A stretch of 64,000 nt of DNA. It comes from Prunus persica. Taxonomy: Eukaryota > Streptophyta > Magnoliopsida > Rosales > Rosaceae. Position 1 is the stretch's first letter. Every line of letters begins with the position of its first letter. Shown piece after piece: positions 34,401 through 44,899 of the stretch. The stretch covers positions 8,263,417 to 8,327,416 of the forward strand of contig NC_034010.1 of NCBI RefSeq assembly GCF_000346465.2, written 5' to 3'. The position numbers were made by a program, and so were the translations under genes. Below the pieces are notes generated by a model. It saw only the letters and a list, made by a program, of their open reading frames with translations, was not told the origin of the DNA and did no database searches.

Positions 34401-35231
34401 ATTTTCTTTTGAAGCACCCAAAAAAAAAGACGACGCAAGCACAACAACAACATACCAATATTGAATTTAATATTGCATGGTAGGAGTGCACCCAAAATAG
34501 AAGAGGAAAAAAAAAAAAAGATGATGAAGAAGAAGAAGACGCCGGCACAAAGAAAGAATAACATGCCAAGGGTAGGTTCTTGTGGCTAGAAGAAAGAAGA
34601 AAAATAAAAATTGACGTGGAATGATGAAATAAAGAGTGGATTCAATCTTACCAACAAGTTTGTGAGCAAATCCACTTCTTTGATAACTTGTTTAAGGTTC
34701 AGGAAGTCAATAACTAGGCTCAAGTCCGCCTCAGTCGAAGGGGAAGCCAAGGTTCTTGGTAGACCAAACTGAAGGAAAAGAAGCCAACTCTCACCACTTT
34801 GGTTGCTGAGAATTCAGATTATGCAAACTTCAAAGTTGTAAACCTTCTTGCCAACAAGAGGAGTCTTCGCTGTTCTATTGGGTTAATCTCAATATCCATG
34901 AGAGTATGCAATTTAAAAAAGCCGAAGGCCATTAAAGCTCTTGGTGGTACTAGGGTTTCTCATTCCTAGTTTAGGAAAATATTGGATTTTGTCGCACAAA
35001 ATCTTAACAAAATTGGATATTATTAAGTTAATAATACCAACCCCCCCCCCCCCCCCCCCCCCCCCCCAAAAAAAAACCAAAAAAAAAAAAAAAAAGGGAA
35101 ACTCATGTTGGAAATAGAAAGCCAACGTTGGAAGCAAAGTGATTATTGGATATTATTCCCAAAAAAAAAAAAAAAGGGAGTACTTCAAGCTACACCTCCT
35201 ACATGCGACAAGCACGTACCTACAGTGCATT
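34401..35231. other. noncoding spacer of gag-only element
   Basis: Contains A-rich runs and a 27-bp poly(C) followed by A runs (35041-35095). The minus strand is open from about 34790 to a stop at 34586-34588 and includes EADLSLVIDFLNLKQVIKEV. This may be a leftover of an antisense ORF or chance. Confidence 0.4.
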
Positions 35232-35248
35232 AGGAAGTGGGGGCAATT
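35232..35248 (+). promoter_or_regulatory. polypurine tract
   Basis: AGGAAGTGGGGGCAATT directly precedes the LTR start TGTAGACA, the usual plus-strand primer position. Confidence 0.75.
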
Positions 35249-35969
35249 TGTAGACAAAGAAATTTTGGTGAAATAAATTCCATTGGACGAGAAAATAATT
35301 AGGGTTCGGTGGATTGAATTGTGGACCCCATAATTCGCACATGTGGCGTATGACTCATCAAAATCGAATTAGTTGTCAAAAAGTGACACGTGGCGACATT
35401 TGACGGAATGCATCAAACAGTTCAAGATGAAGAAAAAATTAAGAGAAAGAATCTTCTGTGATTGACTTTGATTTAAATCAAATATTAATCAGATCAATCA
35501 ATTGAAGATAATCTGGTTAAATTGCCAGATTATGGGAATTATTTAAATCAAATCAAAATCGCACAAAACAAGGTTTTAAATAGGGAAAGTTATTTAGGTC
35601 AAGCATCCTACAAAAGCCTATAAATAGGAGGCCTCAAGACGAAAGAAGGGTCAGAAAAAACCTAGCACTCAGAAGAAACAGAATACTCTCTGCACTCTTC
35701 GCCCTACTTTGGAAGAGCCACCAAGCACAACAAATACGTGCCAGTTCCTTCACCGTAGAAAAATCCCAAACATTAAATAAGCTTTGTGCTACCCGTTTGA
35801 TCAAGATCAAGTCTCTACGACCCTTGTATCAAACACATATTTTCTTTAAACACTTTGGAGATCAAATCAGAGGATTCAATACAGAGATTGTAACCCTAAA
35901 TTTCATTAATACAATATTATTTTGTACACGTGTTCTTGTCTCATTTGTCGCAGGAAATTCGTGTTTACA
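35249..35969 (+). mobile_element. 3' LTR of gag-only Gypsy element, 721 bp
   Basis: Begins TGTAGACA after a polypurine tract and ends TTTACA, giving TG...CA ends. Its last 55 bp match the 5' remnant at 30520-30575 with few differences. A TATA box (TATAAATAG) lies at 35619-35627. The next bases (GTGTT) would be the target duplication, but the left partner is lost. Confidence 0.85.
35619..35627 (+). promoter_or_regulatory. TATA box in 3' LTR
   Basis: TATAAATAG, about 370 bp into the LTR, a normal position for an LTR promoter. Confidence 0.6.
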
Positions 35970-36397
35970 GTGTTCTTCAAGAAGATCTTTTTATGTCTCA
36001 GCCCCTTTGCTTCACTGACTCGCAACATCCTCACTTCATTTGCAAACCTCAAAAGGCCATATCTGGACTAAAACAAGCCCTCCGTGCATGGTTTAGTCGC
36101 TTCAGCATCTTTCTATTATAATTTGGGTTAACTCAAAGAAAAACGGATTCAGCTCTTTATTTATCGCCCCTCATACTATTAATTATGTATTATTATATGT
36201 TGATGATATTATTCGTACTGGCACACGTGCTGATTTTATTTCTTCCTTTGATGTCAAGGACTTGGGCTCCATGCGTTACTTTCTTGGCCTTGAAGTTCTT
36301 CCACATGATTCTGGACTCCACATCTCTCAAGTCAAATACACGCGGCAACTCCATGACTGAATGCAAGCCCTCCTCCACTCCACTTGCCGCCAAGTAC
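35970..36397 (+). pseudogene. Copia reverse-transcriptase fragment, part 1
   Basis: Reverse transcriptase copies element RNA. The fragment reads VLQEDLFMSQPLCF, then KAISGLKQALRAWFSRF (intact elements have AIYGLKQAPRAWF), then YYMLMILFVLAH in place of the catalytic YVDD segment. In another phase this region reads LLYVDDIIRTGT, so the YVDD box itself survives. VKDLGSMRYFLGLEVLPHDS follows in that phase. A stop and frameshifts are present. The 3.4-kb LTR element at 36398 interrupts it. Confidence 0.88.
36393..36397. repeat. 5-bp target duplication, left (AGTAC)
   Basis: Pairs with AGCAC at 39803-39807, one C/T difference. Confidence 0.75.
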
Positions 36398-36626
36398 TGT
36401 TGGAAAATTTAATATTAACTAATATTGATTTTCCTATTTGAATGGAAATTAATAAAATCTATTGGGTTAAAGACATGGCTCTTGGGTTAAAGACATCTTC
36501 ACATGGGGGGTGACAACTCTTCAAACCAAGGGATGCATTGTTTGGGGTGACAACTCTTCAGACCAAGGGATGCATTGTTTGCCTTTTCAGATTAAGATAC
36601 CTTTTTAGAAAGGGTATTTCATCATC

Positions 36627-36635
36627 TATAAATAG
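36627..36635 (+). promoter_or_regulatory. TATA box, first LTR
   Basis: TATAAATAG. The identical box in the second LTR is at 39444-39452. Confidence 0.65.
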
Positions 36636-36843
36636 AGCAATCCTCCTACAGTTTTAGAAATTCAGTTTAATCCTCTACATACAGACCTTCACATATAGAA
36701 AGCATTAGAGTCTTCATAAAGAGAGGTTCCTGCATAATTTGGTTCAAAGTTCCTTGTGAATTGCAGTGCTTCTTTCATAAGGAGGGGAGTCGTTGTATCC
36801 TGGGAGGCGAACGCTAGTGAACCATAAGCACCAGTGTGGGGCG

Positions 36844-36857
36844 TAATTCGTCTTAAG
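36844..36857 (+). promoter_or_regulatory. LTR site complementary to the primer position
   Basis: TAATTCGTCTTAAG is the exact reverse complement of 36991-37004. It recurs in the second LTR at 39658-39671. Confidence 0.6.
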
Positions 36858-36990
36858 GTCAGAGTGTCCAACACTTGCCTCGACTCAATTAAGGTTCTTT
36901 TAATTACATACTACTGTTGTAAAAATTTATTTTGTGTGTAGCGTTTATTTGTTTATTTTATAGCAATTTAGCACTATTATTTCCTACAAT

Positions 36991-37004
36991 CTTAAGACGA
37001 ATTA
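36991..37004 (+). promoter_or_regulatory. candidate self-priming binding site
   Basis: CTTAAGACGAATTA starts two bases after the first LTR ends (CA at 36987-36988), exactly where a primer-binding site belongs. It pairs perfectly over 14 bases with the LTR. Use as a primer site is inference. Confidence 0.45.
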
Positions 37005-38020
37005 TTATGGTGTAGTTGCTATATTTTAATTGTTTGTTTTGTTAACCGTTGCATCTATTTCACTAGTTGGTAAATTCATGGTCAACATGTGAAGAATAAA
37101 CTTGAATCAAGTGGGTTGTAAAATTTTTTTACAATCTAAAATTATGTATGCATGTTGGACCATTTCCTGTCTATATAAAATGAAGCCATTGTGTCTGGAC
37201 GTGATCCAACTAGAAATTTGATTTCAGTTTCTAACGGTTATAGGCTTTTAAATCCATTTGTTGGGCTTCTGATTGTTCATATAAATTTTGCATTCATAAA
37301 TGATGCATGGATTCTGCATATCAAATACATTTAGAAGCATATAGTGCTTGTTTCTAGTTACTTATATAACCGTATGTTTATGAACCATTGGGTTGACATC
37401 AAGATACGCAATTGATATATTGGATTGCATATAGAAAGATTGCAAATATTTGGTTTTTGCAAATTTTCTAAAGAGGGAAAACATGTCAGTGTATTATCCA
37501 TATTTGACAAACACAATTGACGAATACTTCCAAGAAGAGAAGTAGTGTTGAAATGACCAGAAACATGTATTTCTCCGTCTTACAAAGACAACAACTGAAA
37601 TGTGGGGATAAAGCCCTATTTTGTAGAATTCAGTTTCTAATTATGAGGCTTCAAACTACAATGGTCTGTATGAAAGGGAAAATTTCCATTAAAAGAAAAT
37701 GATGAGTAAAGTGGCTTCGGAATTTTCCTAAAGGATATTCATATGTGTAAAAAAATTACACAAATGTTGAGAATCCGAAAATGTGGGGGTCTATTGCAAA
37801 ATTGCACTAGACGTAATATGCAAAGTTTAAGGTATGAAATTTCATTGGTAGTTTAATAGCAACCACAATTGTAAGAGAATTGTGGGGGTGGCTTAACTAT
37901 CTTTGTAATCTCATATTTGTGTAAGAATGGAAAAGTACTTTGCTCTTTAAAAGAGAAGAATAATGTTTATTTTAAGGTATAAAAAGGTTGAAGACCCTAC
38001 AAATACCTTAAATGTGGGGG

Positions 38021-38776
38021 AAGTCCACCGAAGAGTTGGCAAATTACTTAGTAATTCCCAACAAAACACATGGAGGAATTTTTTGAAAACAACTACTCTC
38101 GAATGAATATAATTTCATAAGATGGAATGTGCACACCATCAGTTCATAGTCAACCTAGTGGATCCAATATTTAAAGGTCAGACTAGAGAGTTAGTTGATC
38201 ATCGAGAGGAATGGGAGTATAAGCCTAAATATTTAAAGTCTCCATAGTGGATACCCAACCTAGCTGACTGGAGATCCCAAGATCTAGGTTCAAAAGGGAC
38301 AACCAAATTATGGATGACTAAGTAGTAGCACTGCTGAGATTACATCTCCTACCCATATCCTATGATGAAACAGTGCTGCCTGTAGCGTGTATATGAACCA
38401 TCGAGAAAGTCCACCGAAGAGTTGGCAAATTACTTAGTAGTTCCCAACAAAACACATGGAGGAATTTTTTGAAAACAACTACTCTCGAATGAATATAATT
38501 TCATAAGATGGAATGTGCACACCATCAGTTCATAGTCAACCTAGTGGATCCAATATTTAAAGGTCAGACTAGAGAGTTAGTTGATCATCGAGAGGAATGG
38601 GAGTATAAGCCTAAATATTTAAAGTCTCCATAGTGGATACCCAACCTAGCTGACTGGAGATCCCAAGATCTAGGTTCAAAAGGGACAACCAAATTATGGA
38701 TGACTAAGTAGTAGCACTGCTGAGATTACATCTCCTACCCATATCCTATGATGAAACAGTGCTGCCTGTAGCGTGT
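38021..38776 (+). repeat. 370-bp direct duplication, 386-bp period
   Basis: 38021-38390 and 38407-38776 are almost identical (TTAGTAATTCCC versus TTAGTAGTTCCC is the difference I see), separated by 16 bp. The duplication is within the young LTR element. Confidence 0.95.
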
Positions 38777-39802
38777 TTTAGGGTAATCTTTGATTTTAAT
38801 GATTCCTATAGCTTGGAAATCCGAGTGGGGTAGTGCATGATACTCTTAATAGGAAGTCACCTATGTGACTGTGAAATGAGGCCGTTTCTATGAGAATTTT
38901 TTAAGGCTTGAATTCTCTAAAGCTCTCATGAATACCAGGAATTGCTCAGAGCCAAAACGAGCACAACCGATCGAACCAAATATGTTTAGGAGGATATTGT
39001 GTAAGTGCTATTGTCTGGGTTTACACAAATGGCTGAACAGTTCAAGACATCACGTTCACTGATTAGCCAAGTAAATCCGATAGTATTCCACTATGGAAGG
39101 TTCAAGGCCAAAAGCTACCTATCCGGATGCAGTATTCTTCTAATAGGGACTCTCTCTAGTGTCTTCATTTTTTGTTTGCATGTTGTTGAGTCAATTTCCA
39201 TTCATGTGGGGGATTGTTGGAAAATTTAATATTAACTAATATTGATTTTCCTATTTGAATGGAAATTAATAAAATCCATTGGGTTAAAGACATGGCTCTT
39301 GGGTTAAAGACATCTTCACATGGGGGGTGACAACTCTTCAAACCAAGGGATGCATTGTTTGGGGTGACAACTCTTCAGACCAAGGGATGCATTGTTTGCC
39401 TTTTCAGATTAAGATACCTTTTTAGAAAGGGTATTTCATCATCTATAAATAGAGCAATCCTCCTACAGTTTTAGAAATTCAGTTTAATCCTCTACATACA
39501 GACCTTCACATATAGAAAGCATTAGAGTCTTCATAAAGAGAGGTTCCTGCATAATTTGGTTCAAAGTTCCTTGTGAATTGCAGTGCTTCTTTCATAAGGA
39601 GGGGAGTCGTATCCTGGGAGGCGAACGCTAGTGAACCATAAGCACCAGTGTGGGGCGTAATTCGTCTTAAGGTCAGAGTGTCCAACACTTGCCTCGACTC
39701 AATTAAGGTTCTTTTAATTACATACTACTGTTGTAAAAATTTATTTTGTGTGTAGCGTTTATTTGTTTATTTTATAGCAATTTAGCACTATTATTTCCTA
39801 CA

Positions 39803-40090
39803 AGCACCACCTCACAGCACTTGGAATCAACAGAATTCCGCCATCTAGTTGGCTCCTTGCAGCACCTCACCTTAACTAGACCCGCTATATTGAATTGGAC
39901 TATCATTTTGTTCTCGAGAAAGTTGCCCTTGGCAGTCATCATGTTCAGTTTGTTCCCTCCACTGATCAAGTTTGCTGACCTCCTCACAAAAGGTCTTCAC
40001 AAAAGTTGTCGTCTCCAGCTCTATGACAAACTCGTCCTTCGACACCCGCCGTCCAGTTTGAGCGGGAGTATCACGCAATCAACTCATGGT
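39803..40090 (+). pseudogene. Copia RNase H fragment, part 2
   Basis: Continues the Copia pol fragment after the insertion: FRHLVGSLQHLTLTRPAI, then in other phases KVALGSHHVQFVPSTDQV-like, ADLLTKGLHKSCRLQLYDKL. This is the conserved end of RNase H (intact elements have 'VREKV..G...V.FVPT..Q.AD..TK.L'). Only two pieces with frameshifts remain. Confidence 0.8.
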
Positions 40091-40260
40091 TGTTAGGCCC
40101 TTCCTCCATTACAGGAATCGTCCTTCCATATTCATATACGTGTTAATATTGATTTACCTTCCTTGTATTGTTGATTCAGTTTCCTTGCACATCTTTACTA
40201 GGGCTTTTAACTGTGTATATCTCTCATGTATCACACTTATCAAATAAATCCAAAATACAA
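40091..40260 (+). mobile_element. start of Copia 3' LTR
   Basis: TGTTAGGCCCTTCC follows the pol end after a purine-rich GAGCGGGAGTATCACG segment. The far boundary is not clear; the coordinate is approximate. Confidence 0.45.
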
Positions 40261-40960
40261 GGTTTACATGATGCATTCAAATTTGTGTCTCCAATGCACA
40301 CCCATCATTTTACTACATGTAAATAAGCATCAAATATCAATTGCCCCTTGTACATACAATCGACTAAAATCCAATTTATAAATACTACCACAAACGATAC
40401 ATTACACAAATTTAGTTGCAACAAGCTTGAAACTTCTTTTTGGTGCTGCCTCGTTAAGCTAGGATCAGATGCACTTGATGATCATCAAGATTCTGCTCTC
40501 CTATTGGTGATAATTATAAACAACAAGGTACATGAGATGGGGTTAAATATTTTACATAAAAAAAAATATTTGTATTAGGAGGGAAAACAAAGACATTAGC
40601 AGGAAACAGTAATTCCCTAAATATTTGAGTTTGCATCACATATGGCGATTGGGATGCCATCTTTTCTGTGACACCCTGACATGACAACAGTACTTGCCTC
40701 GAGAATCTCGAGAATACAATGCATAATCGCCACATCAACATACTCCTAGTATTGCGGAAGTTCGTTAAACCCTTTTGTTTAGTTAAAATGGATTCGATAA
40801 GAATGTTATGTTGGTAGTAGAAATTAAAACAAAATATTTCCATTACACCAACCCGAAGTTACGAGTTTGTTATAGTATGATAACCACAAAGATAATTTAG
40901 AAGCAAAAGAGAGTTCGAAACTAAGGAGAATATACAAGGATTAGATCTTTAGTTAAGGTA
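40261..40960. other. intergenic sequence 3' of the host-like gene
   Basis: No repeat or coding frame that I can support. It lies downstream of the minus-strand gene's stop and probably includes its 3' untranslated region. Confidence 0.4.
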
Positions 40961-42164
40961 TTACCTCTTTAGTAAGAACCGCATGTTAATACCAAGGCCA
41001 TATAAGAAATTATATAAATATGTGAGTCGTTCGGGGAACAATGAAGTAAGCTCCTCTTCCAAATCCTTTCTCTACAAAAAAAAAAAAATTGATATGTTAA
41101 GATATGTTCTTATATATTTGTATGAAGAAGTTTAGAAAAGTAGTTAGTGTGATGTGCATACCGAACTATTTTGTTGTTGGAAATGAAGGCTAATAATTTT
41201 TGAGTAATCAAGCACTCCCAGTGCATTATCCTGATATTTAGCTTTCTCATAAAAGAGCTTAATATCTTTATCACATTTGGAAGTTTCAATCGTTGCTTTA
41301 ATGTCAATGCTCTCGCTTTGGCGGTATTTATCCCTCCAAGCACCCATTTTCTTATTTTGAAGTGTCATGGTGGCATCAATGGGGAAATAATATCTCTCAT
41401 TAGGCGACATGAGTAGAGGATGGTGCCATAAATCATCGAAACCCACACTACAAATAAAATTAAATGATTCCATAAGAAAGTATAGAAATGGAAAGAAAAG
41501 AGAGAATATTTTATATTAAATAGTTCCCTTACTTCGTTTGATCAACCATGAAATAAAAGTGTGTCAGCTCCACTCTTGTATTTCCTCCCTCTACGCGTGT
41601 ATTATCATCCCTTTCAAGTATGCTCTTAACCAAAGATATAAATTTGCTCCTCAAATTCTCTGTATTGGATGAATTTGGAATGTCTTTGATATGTACTGCT
41701 CGATAAGAGTTACGATCGATGCATATGTGATCAAGTGTCAATTCGTCACGATAACTTTCACCTTTTTTCATCAATTCATGAAGCTTCTCAATGACGTCCC
41801 TTTGAAAAGGATATAATAAAAATGTTTAGAAATATATGTATCCATATATATAGTGGAGCTTCCTGATATATATATATATCTCGGAAACATATATAAGAAA
41901 AAAAGAAGTTAAACCGTATGAAACTCACCGAATAATATTGCGGTATTTTTCTGCAACATAATTACCATCCCATGGTGAAGCCGCACGAGGACTCTCTAGC
42001 ATCATAGCTAAGGTATAATCGGAATATGACGGTTCTCTAGTAGCAGGCTCAGTTACTACTGCGGTTGTATCGTCCTGGTTGCTAGAGACTCCTGAAGTAG
42101 AAACTTTTTTGTAGTTTTTTAAGAAATAGGGAATATCAACTGTACTTTGGGTGGCATTATTCAT
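40961..42164 (-). CDS. host-like gene, four exons, kinase/KEN-like protein (299 aa)
   Basis: Exons on the minus strand are 42164-41929, 41799-41533, 41447-41162 and 41071-40961. Every intron is GT...AG and phases agree, giving one 299-residue frame with no stop. Exon 2 reads LHELMKKGESYRDELTLDHI then CIDRN (residues about 85-109), like a kinase catalytic loop (HRDLKxxNILID) whose HRD has become YRD and whose asparagine is replaced. Exon 3 opens with LWHHPLLMSPNERYYF (residues 174-189), like the kinase-to-KEN border of IRE1/RNase L-type proteins. The last 110 residues end KDLEEELTSLFPERLTYLYN then FLYGLGI. Kinase residues upstream are lacking, so any catalytic activity is unlikely. The homology is weak pattern memory. 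I chose the ATG at 42164 because a TATA box at 42257-42264 places transcription start near 42230, at or after the upstream in-frame ATG (42233). Confidence 0.65.
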
Positions 42165-42256
42165 TTTCGATGCTTTTGTGTAGATGAACAAAGTAAGAAT
42201 ACCAAGAAATTGACGAGGTTTGAAAACAAGCAACTAAGAAGAACAATCCATCACCC

Positions 42257-42264
42257 ATTTATAG
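42257..42264 (-). promoter_or_regulatory. TATA box of the host-like gene
   Basis: Minus-strand TATAAATG about 95 bp before the chosen ATG. The predicted start of transcription falls near 42225-42235. Confidence 0.55.
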
Positions 42265-42790
42265 AACTCCTTGTATGCTCACAAGCTTGCTTTGACCTCT
42301 TTCCGAGCACTCTTACATAGTTGTGATGATGGTATTGAGAAAACACGTCTTCCAGTCTAAAAATTTAAATATTTTCTGTATCCTTCCTTGCAAAAGCATA
42401 GGGGAATAGAAAAATGGAGAAGAAAGACATTTCAGAGACTGTCAACATAAGGGGAAAAAGCAAACGAAAGAAAGATGGTTCTAGTCAATTAATAAGCAAA
42501 TAACATACAAGAGAGACTTGCACAACGCATAATGGGAACTCCAATAAAAGAATAGGCCGTCGGTACATATATATATATAGTGGTCATAAAGCAACCAATG
42601 GAGTTGCTCCTTTCAGTGCGTACTCACCTGAGATGGTCCCAAGTCGTTTGTTGTTTTTAAATCTCCAACCATGCCAACTTGTCATAATCAATCCTAATAT
42701 GATGGACCTTAATTATGTGGCGTTCTGTTAAGCCGAGTTTTGGTGACAAAACCATATTCAATAGCTATATAATTGGATGCGTATTATGAA

Positions 42791-43544
42791 TGATAATGCA
42801 TCAAAATGGCCAATTAGAAAGGTAATTCATGCAAATTGTTTTAACAAAACTCATTTTCATTAATTTTTCATCCAAAGATTGATGATTTTATATCAAAAAA
42901 ATTCCTCAAATGACAAAGTTGGCGTTTGAGATTAGATTGCATATACCTCATTGAGGTTACTTCGGTCATTTGCATAAGCTTTTTTCAATGAAATCATCAA
43001 TTTTTGGATAAACAATCAACGAAAAGGGGTTTTGTGAAAAAAAAAAAAAAAAACAAAACAAAACAAAAAACTGAAAGCTCAAGGTTTGTGTAAGTTTTTG
43101 AGACCTGATCATAGGGTTTTGTGAAAACACAAGAAACCTCAGGGGGTATTAGTGTAAATAACTCTTCAAATTTTTCGTTGTCTTCATCATATCGATATTA
43201 TAGCGATATTTTGGCCAAATATTGTTGAAGTGTGAGAAATTATTGACGTCGATATTTTTCGATATTATCATCAATATTACCAACACTTATACGATATGTG
43301 TATGGATATATTCCAAAATATCCTAGACCTCAAAAAACGATAATATCCTCAATATTTCATCAATATTTTAGTCCTTGGTTTTAAACACACTGAAGTGATT
43401 AATTACATAGTAGAAAAGAAACATGCTTTGCTAATAAAAATTAATTCAAAAGTAGCTTACCTGCCAAAAGATGTAATTGGGTTCACATATGCATTATCAT
43501 TCACATTGGCATGATAATGCATCAAAATGGCCAATTAGAAAGGT
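42791..43544 (+). repeat. 33-bp exact direct repeat pair
   Basis: The block beginning TGATAATGCATCAAAATGGC occurs at 42791-42823 and 43512-43544 without mismatch, 721 bp apart. Confidence 0.9.
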
Positions 43545-44342
43545 CGTGTCCAGGCAAGTTCGTCAAATTAATTTATTACAAAGTAGAAACACACTGAATT
43601 GATTAATTATATAGTACAAACACGCTTTGCTAAACATTTCAAAAGTATTACCCGCCAAAAGATGTAATTATCGTTCGGACTCTTCTAGAAGCGAGACTTT
43701 GAATCTCAAATAATAGACTATATATACTATACAAAAGTATTCTATATCAAACGTTTCTTCATTCTTCTTTATTAACAACTTTCATTATTTCAAGAAATCA
43801 GTTGTGAACTCTAATCATGATGAATCCAATTGGAGGTTTTGGGCTTGTTAATGGAGAACTGAGGTTGGCATCAATAGAGAAAGAATAGTTTTATTACTTA
43901 GAAACTCAATGTTTGCATTGCTATGAATAACTAATTTCCTGGAATTTTTATTTGCACATAGGCTTTTAGGCCTTCGGTGTTTGCATTTCAAATAAGCAAA
44001 AGCATGACCATGATGCAATTCTGGAGTGCCTATGCGCAATTAGAATGAATATTAACATACATATAACATGTTTTTTTAAAGAAAATTCTAACAACAAAAA
44101 AAACATGTTACATTTTATTTCATACACTTTAAAAGTGCAAATATAACATTAAAGTGAGTTAAGGGTTCAATGAATTGATCCTTGTATACATGAATCGACG
44201 ATTCATATTGAAGCATGTCCATTTCATCAAATCGTTATTGTTAAATTCCAGTAAATTTCATTTATTGGCTAATTGAATATATATTCACTTAATGAACCGG
44301 GTATTTTATTCACAGAACAATGCAATTTTCGTTAAGTAAATT

Positions 44343-44440
44343 CACATTATTTTGAGTATTAAAAAAGTCACTTTTTTAATTATGAAAATAGCACATTATT
44401 TTGAGTATTAAAAAAGTCACTTTTTTAATTATGAAAATAG
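44343..44440 (+). repeat. 49-bp tandem duplication
   Basis: 44343-44391 and 44392-44440 are identical. A third, shorter relative is near 44540. Confidence 0.92.
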
Positions 44441-44833
44441 AGGATTATTTTATGAAATTTTTTATTACGATAAATATATTAACAATGATGAAGCAAATCA
44501 CAAAATAATTAATAGAACAAAACAAAGTTAATTGACTTTATTTTGAGTATTAAAAGTCAATTTTTAATACTAATCTAGTAAATTTGATTTCAAGGTTAGC
44601 ATTGAGATTTTTAGGGCCCTGTGCGAAACTTAAACTTTGACCTTCAGATAATCTTACATGAAAATACTGCAAAAATGTAGTTTACCTTCATATAATCAAA
44701 TTTATAAGTTCTAATGTTTCAATTTGAGAAAGTTAAATACAAATATGTTCCGTATAAAGACTTGATTTTTTTCTTTTAGTACTTGTTAACTATATGAAGA
44801 CCCTTTTTTTTTTTTTAGTACTTGTTATATATA

Positions 44834-44899
44834 GGAAGCTTCATTTAAGGGATCCCTCAAATATGAGGAACACCCTTGTAGAACCCACTCCATATTGTT
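44834..44899 (+). mobile_element. truncated copy of the palindrome-ended MITE
   Basis: GAAGCTTCATTTAAGGGATC, then CCCTCAAATATGAGGAACAC, then CCTTGTAGAACCCACTCCAT match the start of the MITEs at 47925 and 48340. The rest is missing. Confidence 0.7.

Larger units (their letters stand above)
30520..35969 (+). mobile_element. gag-only Gypsy element (TR-GAG-like), 5' LTR mostly lost
   Basis: The order is a 5' LTR remnant (30520-30575), primer-binding-like site (30580), gag (30656-32846), tandem array 1 (32865-33605), tandem array 2 (33913-34400), noncoding spacer, polypurine tract (35232-35248) and 3' LTR (35249-35969). Protease, reverse transcriptase, RNase H and integrase are all absent, and no sequence resembling them lies between gag and the arrays. 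The element therefore looks structurally non-autonomous, depending on a partner for enzymes. The gag style fits Tat-related Gypsy elements. The 3' LTR ends inside a Copia reverse-transcriptase fragment. Confidence 0.8.
36398..39802 (+). mobile_element. young non-autonomous LTR element, 3405 bp
   Basis: Two LTRs of 591 bp (36398-36988) and 588 bp (39215-39802), both TGTTGG...CTACA, differ by one base and a 3-bp indel as far as I can read. A polypurine tract TGTGGGGGAT precedes the second LTR. The target duplication is AGTAC/AGCAC. The 2.2-kb interior has no retroviral-type domain. The TGTTGG start after GTGGGGGAT is typical of Copia, so a Copia-derived, LARD-like element is likely. No TGG-type tRNA primer site follows the first LTR; a 14-base segment complementary to the LTR is there instead. 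Confidence 0.88.
42265..44833. other. upstream intergenic region of the host-like gene
   Basis: No gene is supported. It holds a 33-bp exact duplication (42791-42823, 43512-43544), a diverged duplication of about 80 bp (about 43388-43470 and 43588-43665), a CGATATT-rich stretch (43180-43370) and a 49-bp tandem duplicate at 44343-44440. Confidence 0.5.

Noticed and set aside
36689..39688. Identical 60-61-codon minus-strand open frames at 36689-36874 and 39506-39688
   Set aside because: They fall in the two LTRs and are duplicated for that reason, with no family resemblance.
36398..39802. Reading the young LTR element as a TRIM
   Set aside because: Its 590-bp LTRs and 2.2-kb interior are too large; LARD-like is the better label.
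40514..40843. Possible extra 3' exon of the host-like gene
   Set aside because: The reading frame already ends in a stop at 40961-40963 with a good final exon. Splicing at the GT there would be possible, but no matching acceptor and coherent continuation was seen.
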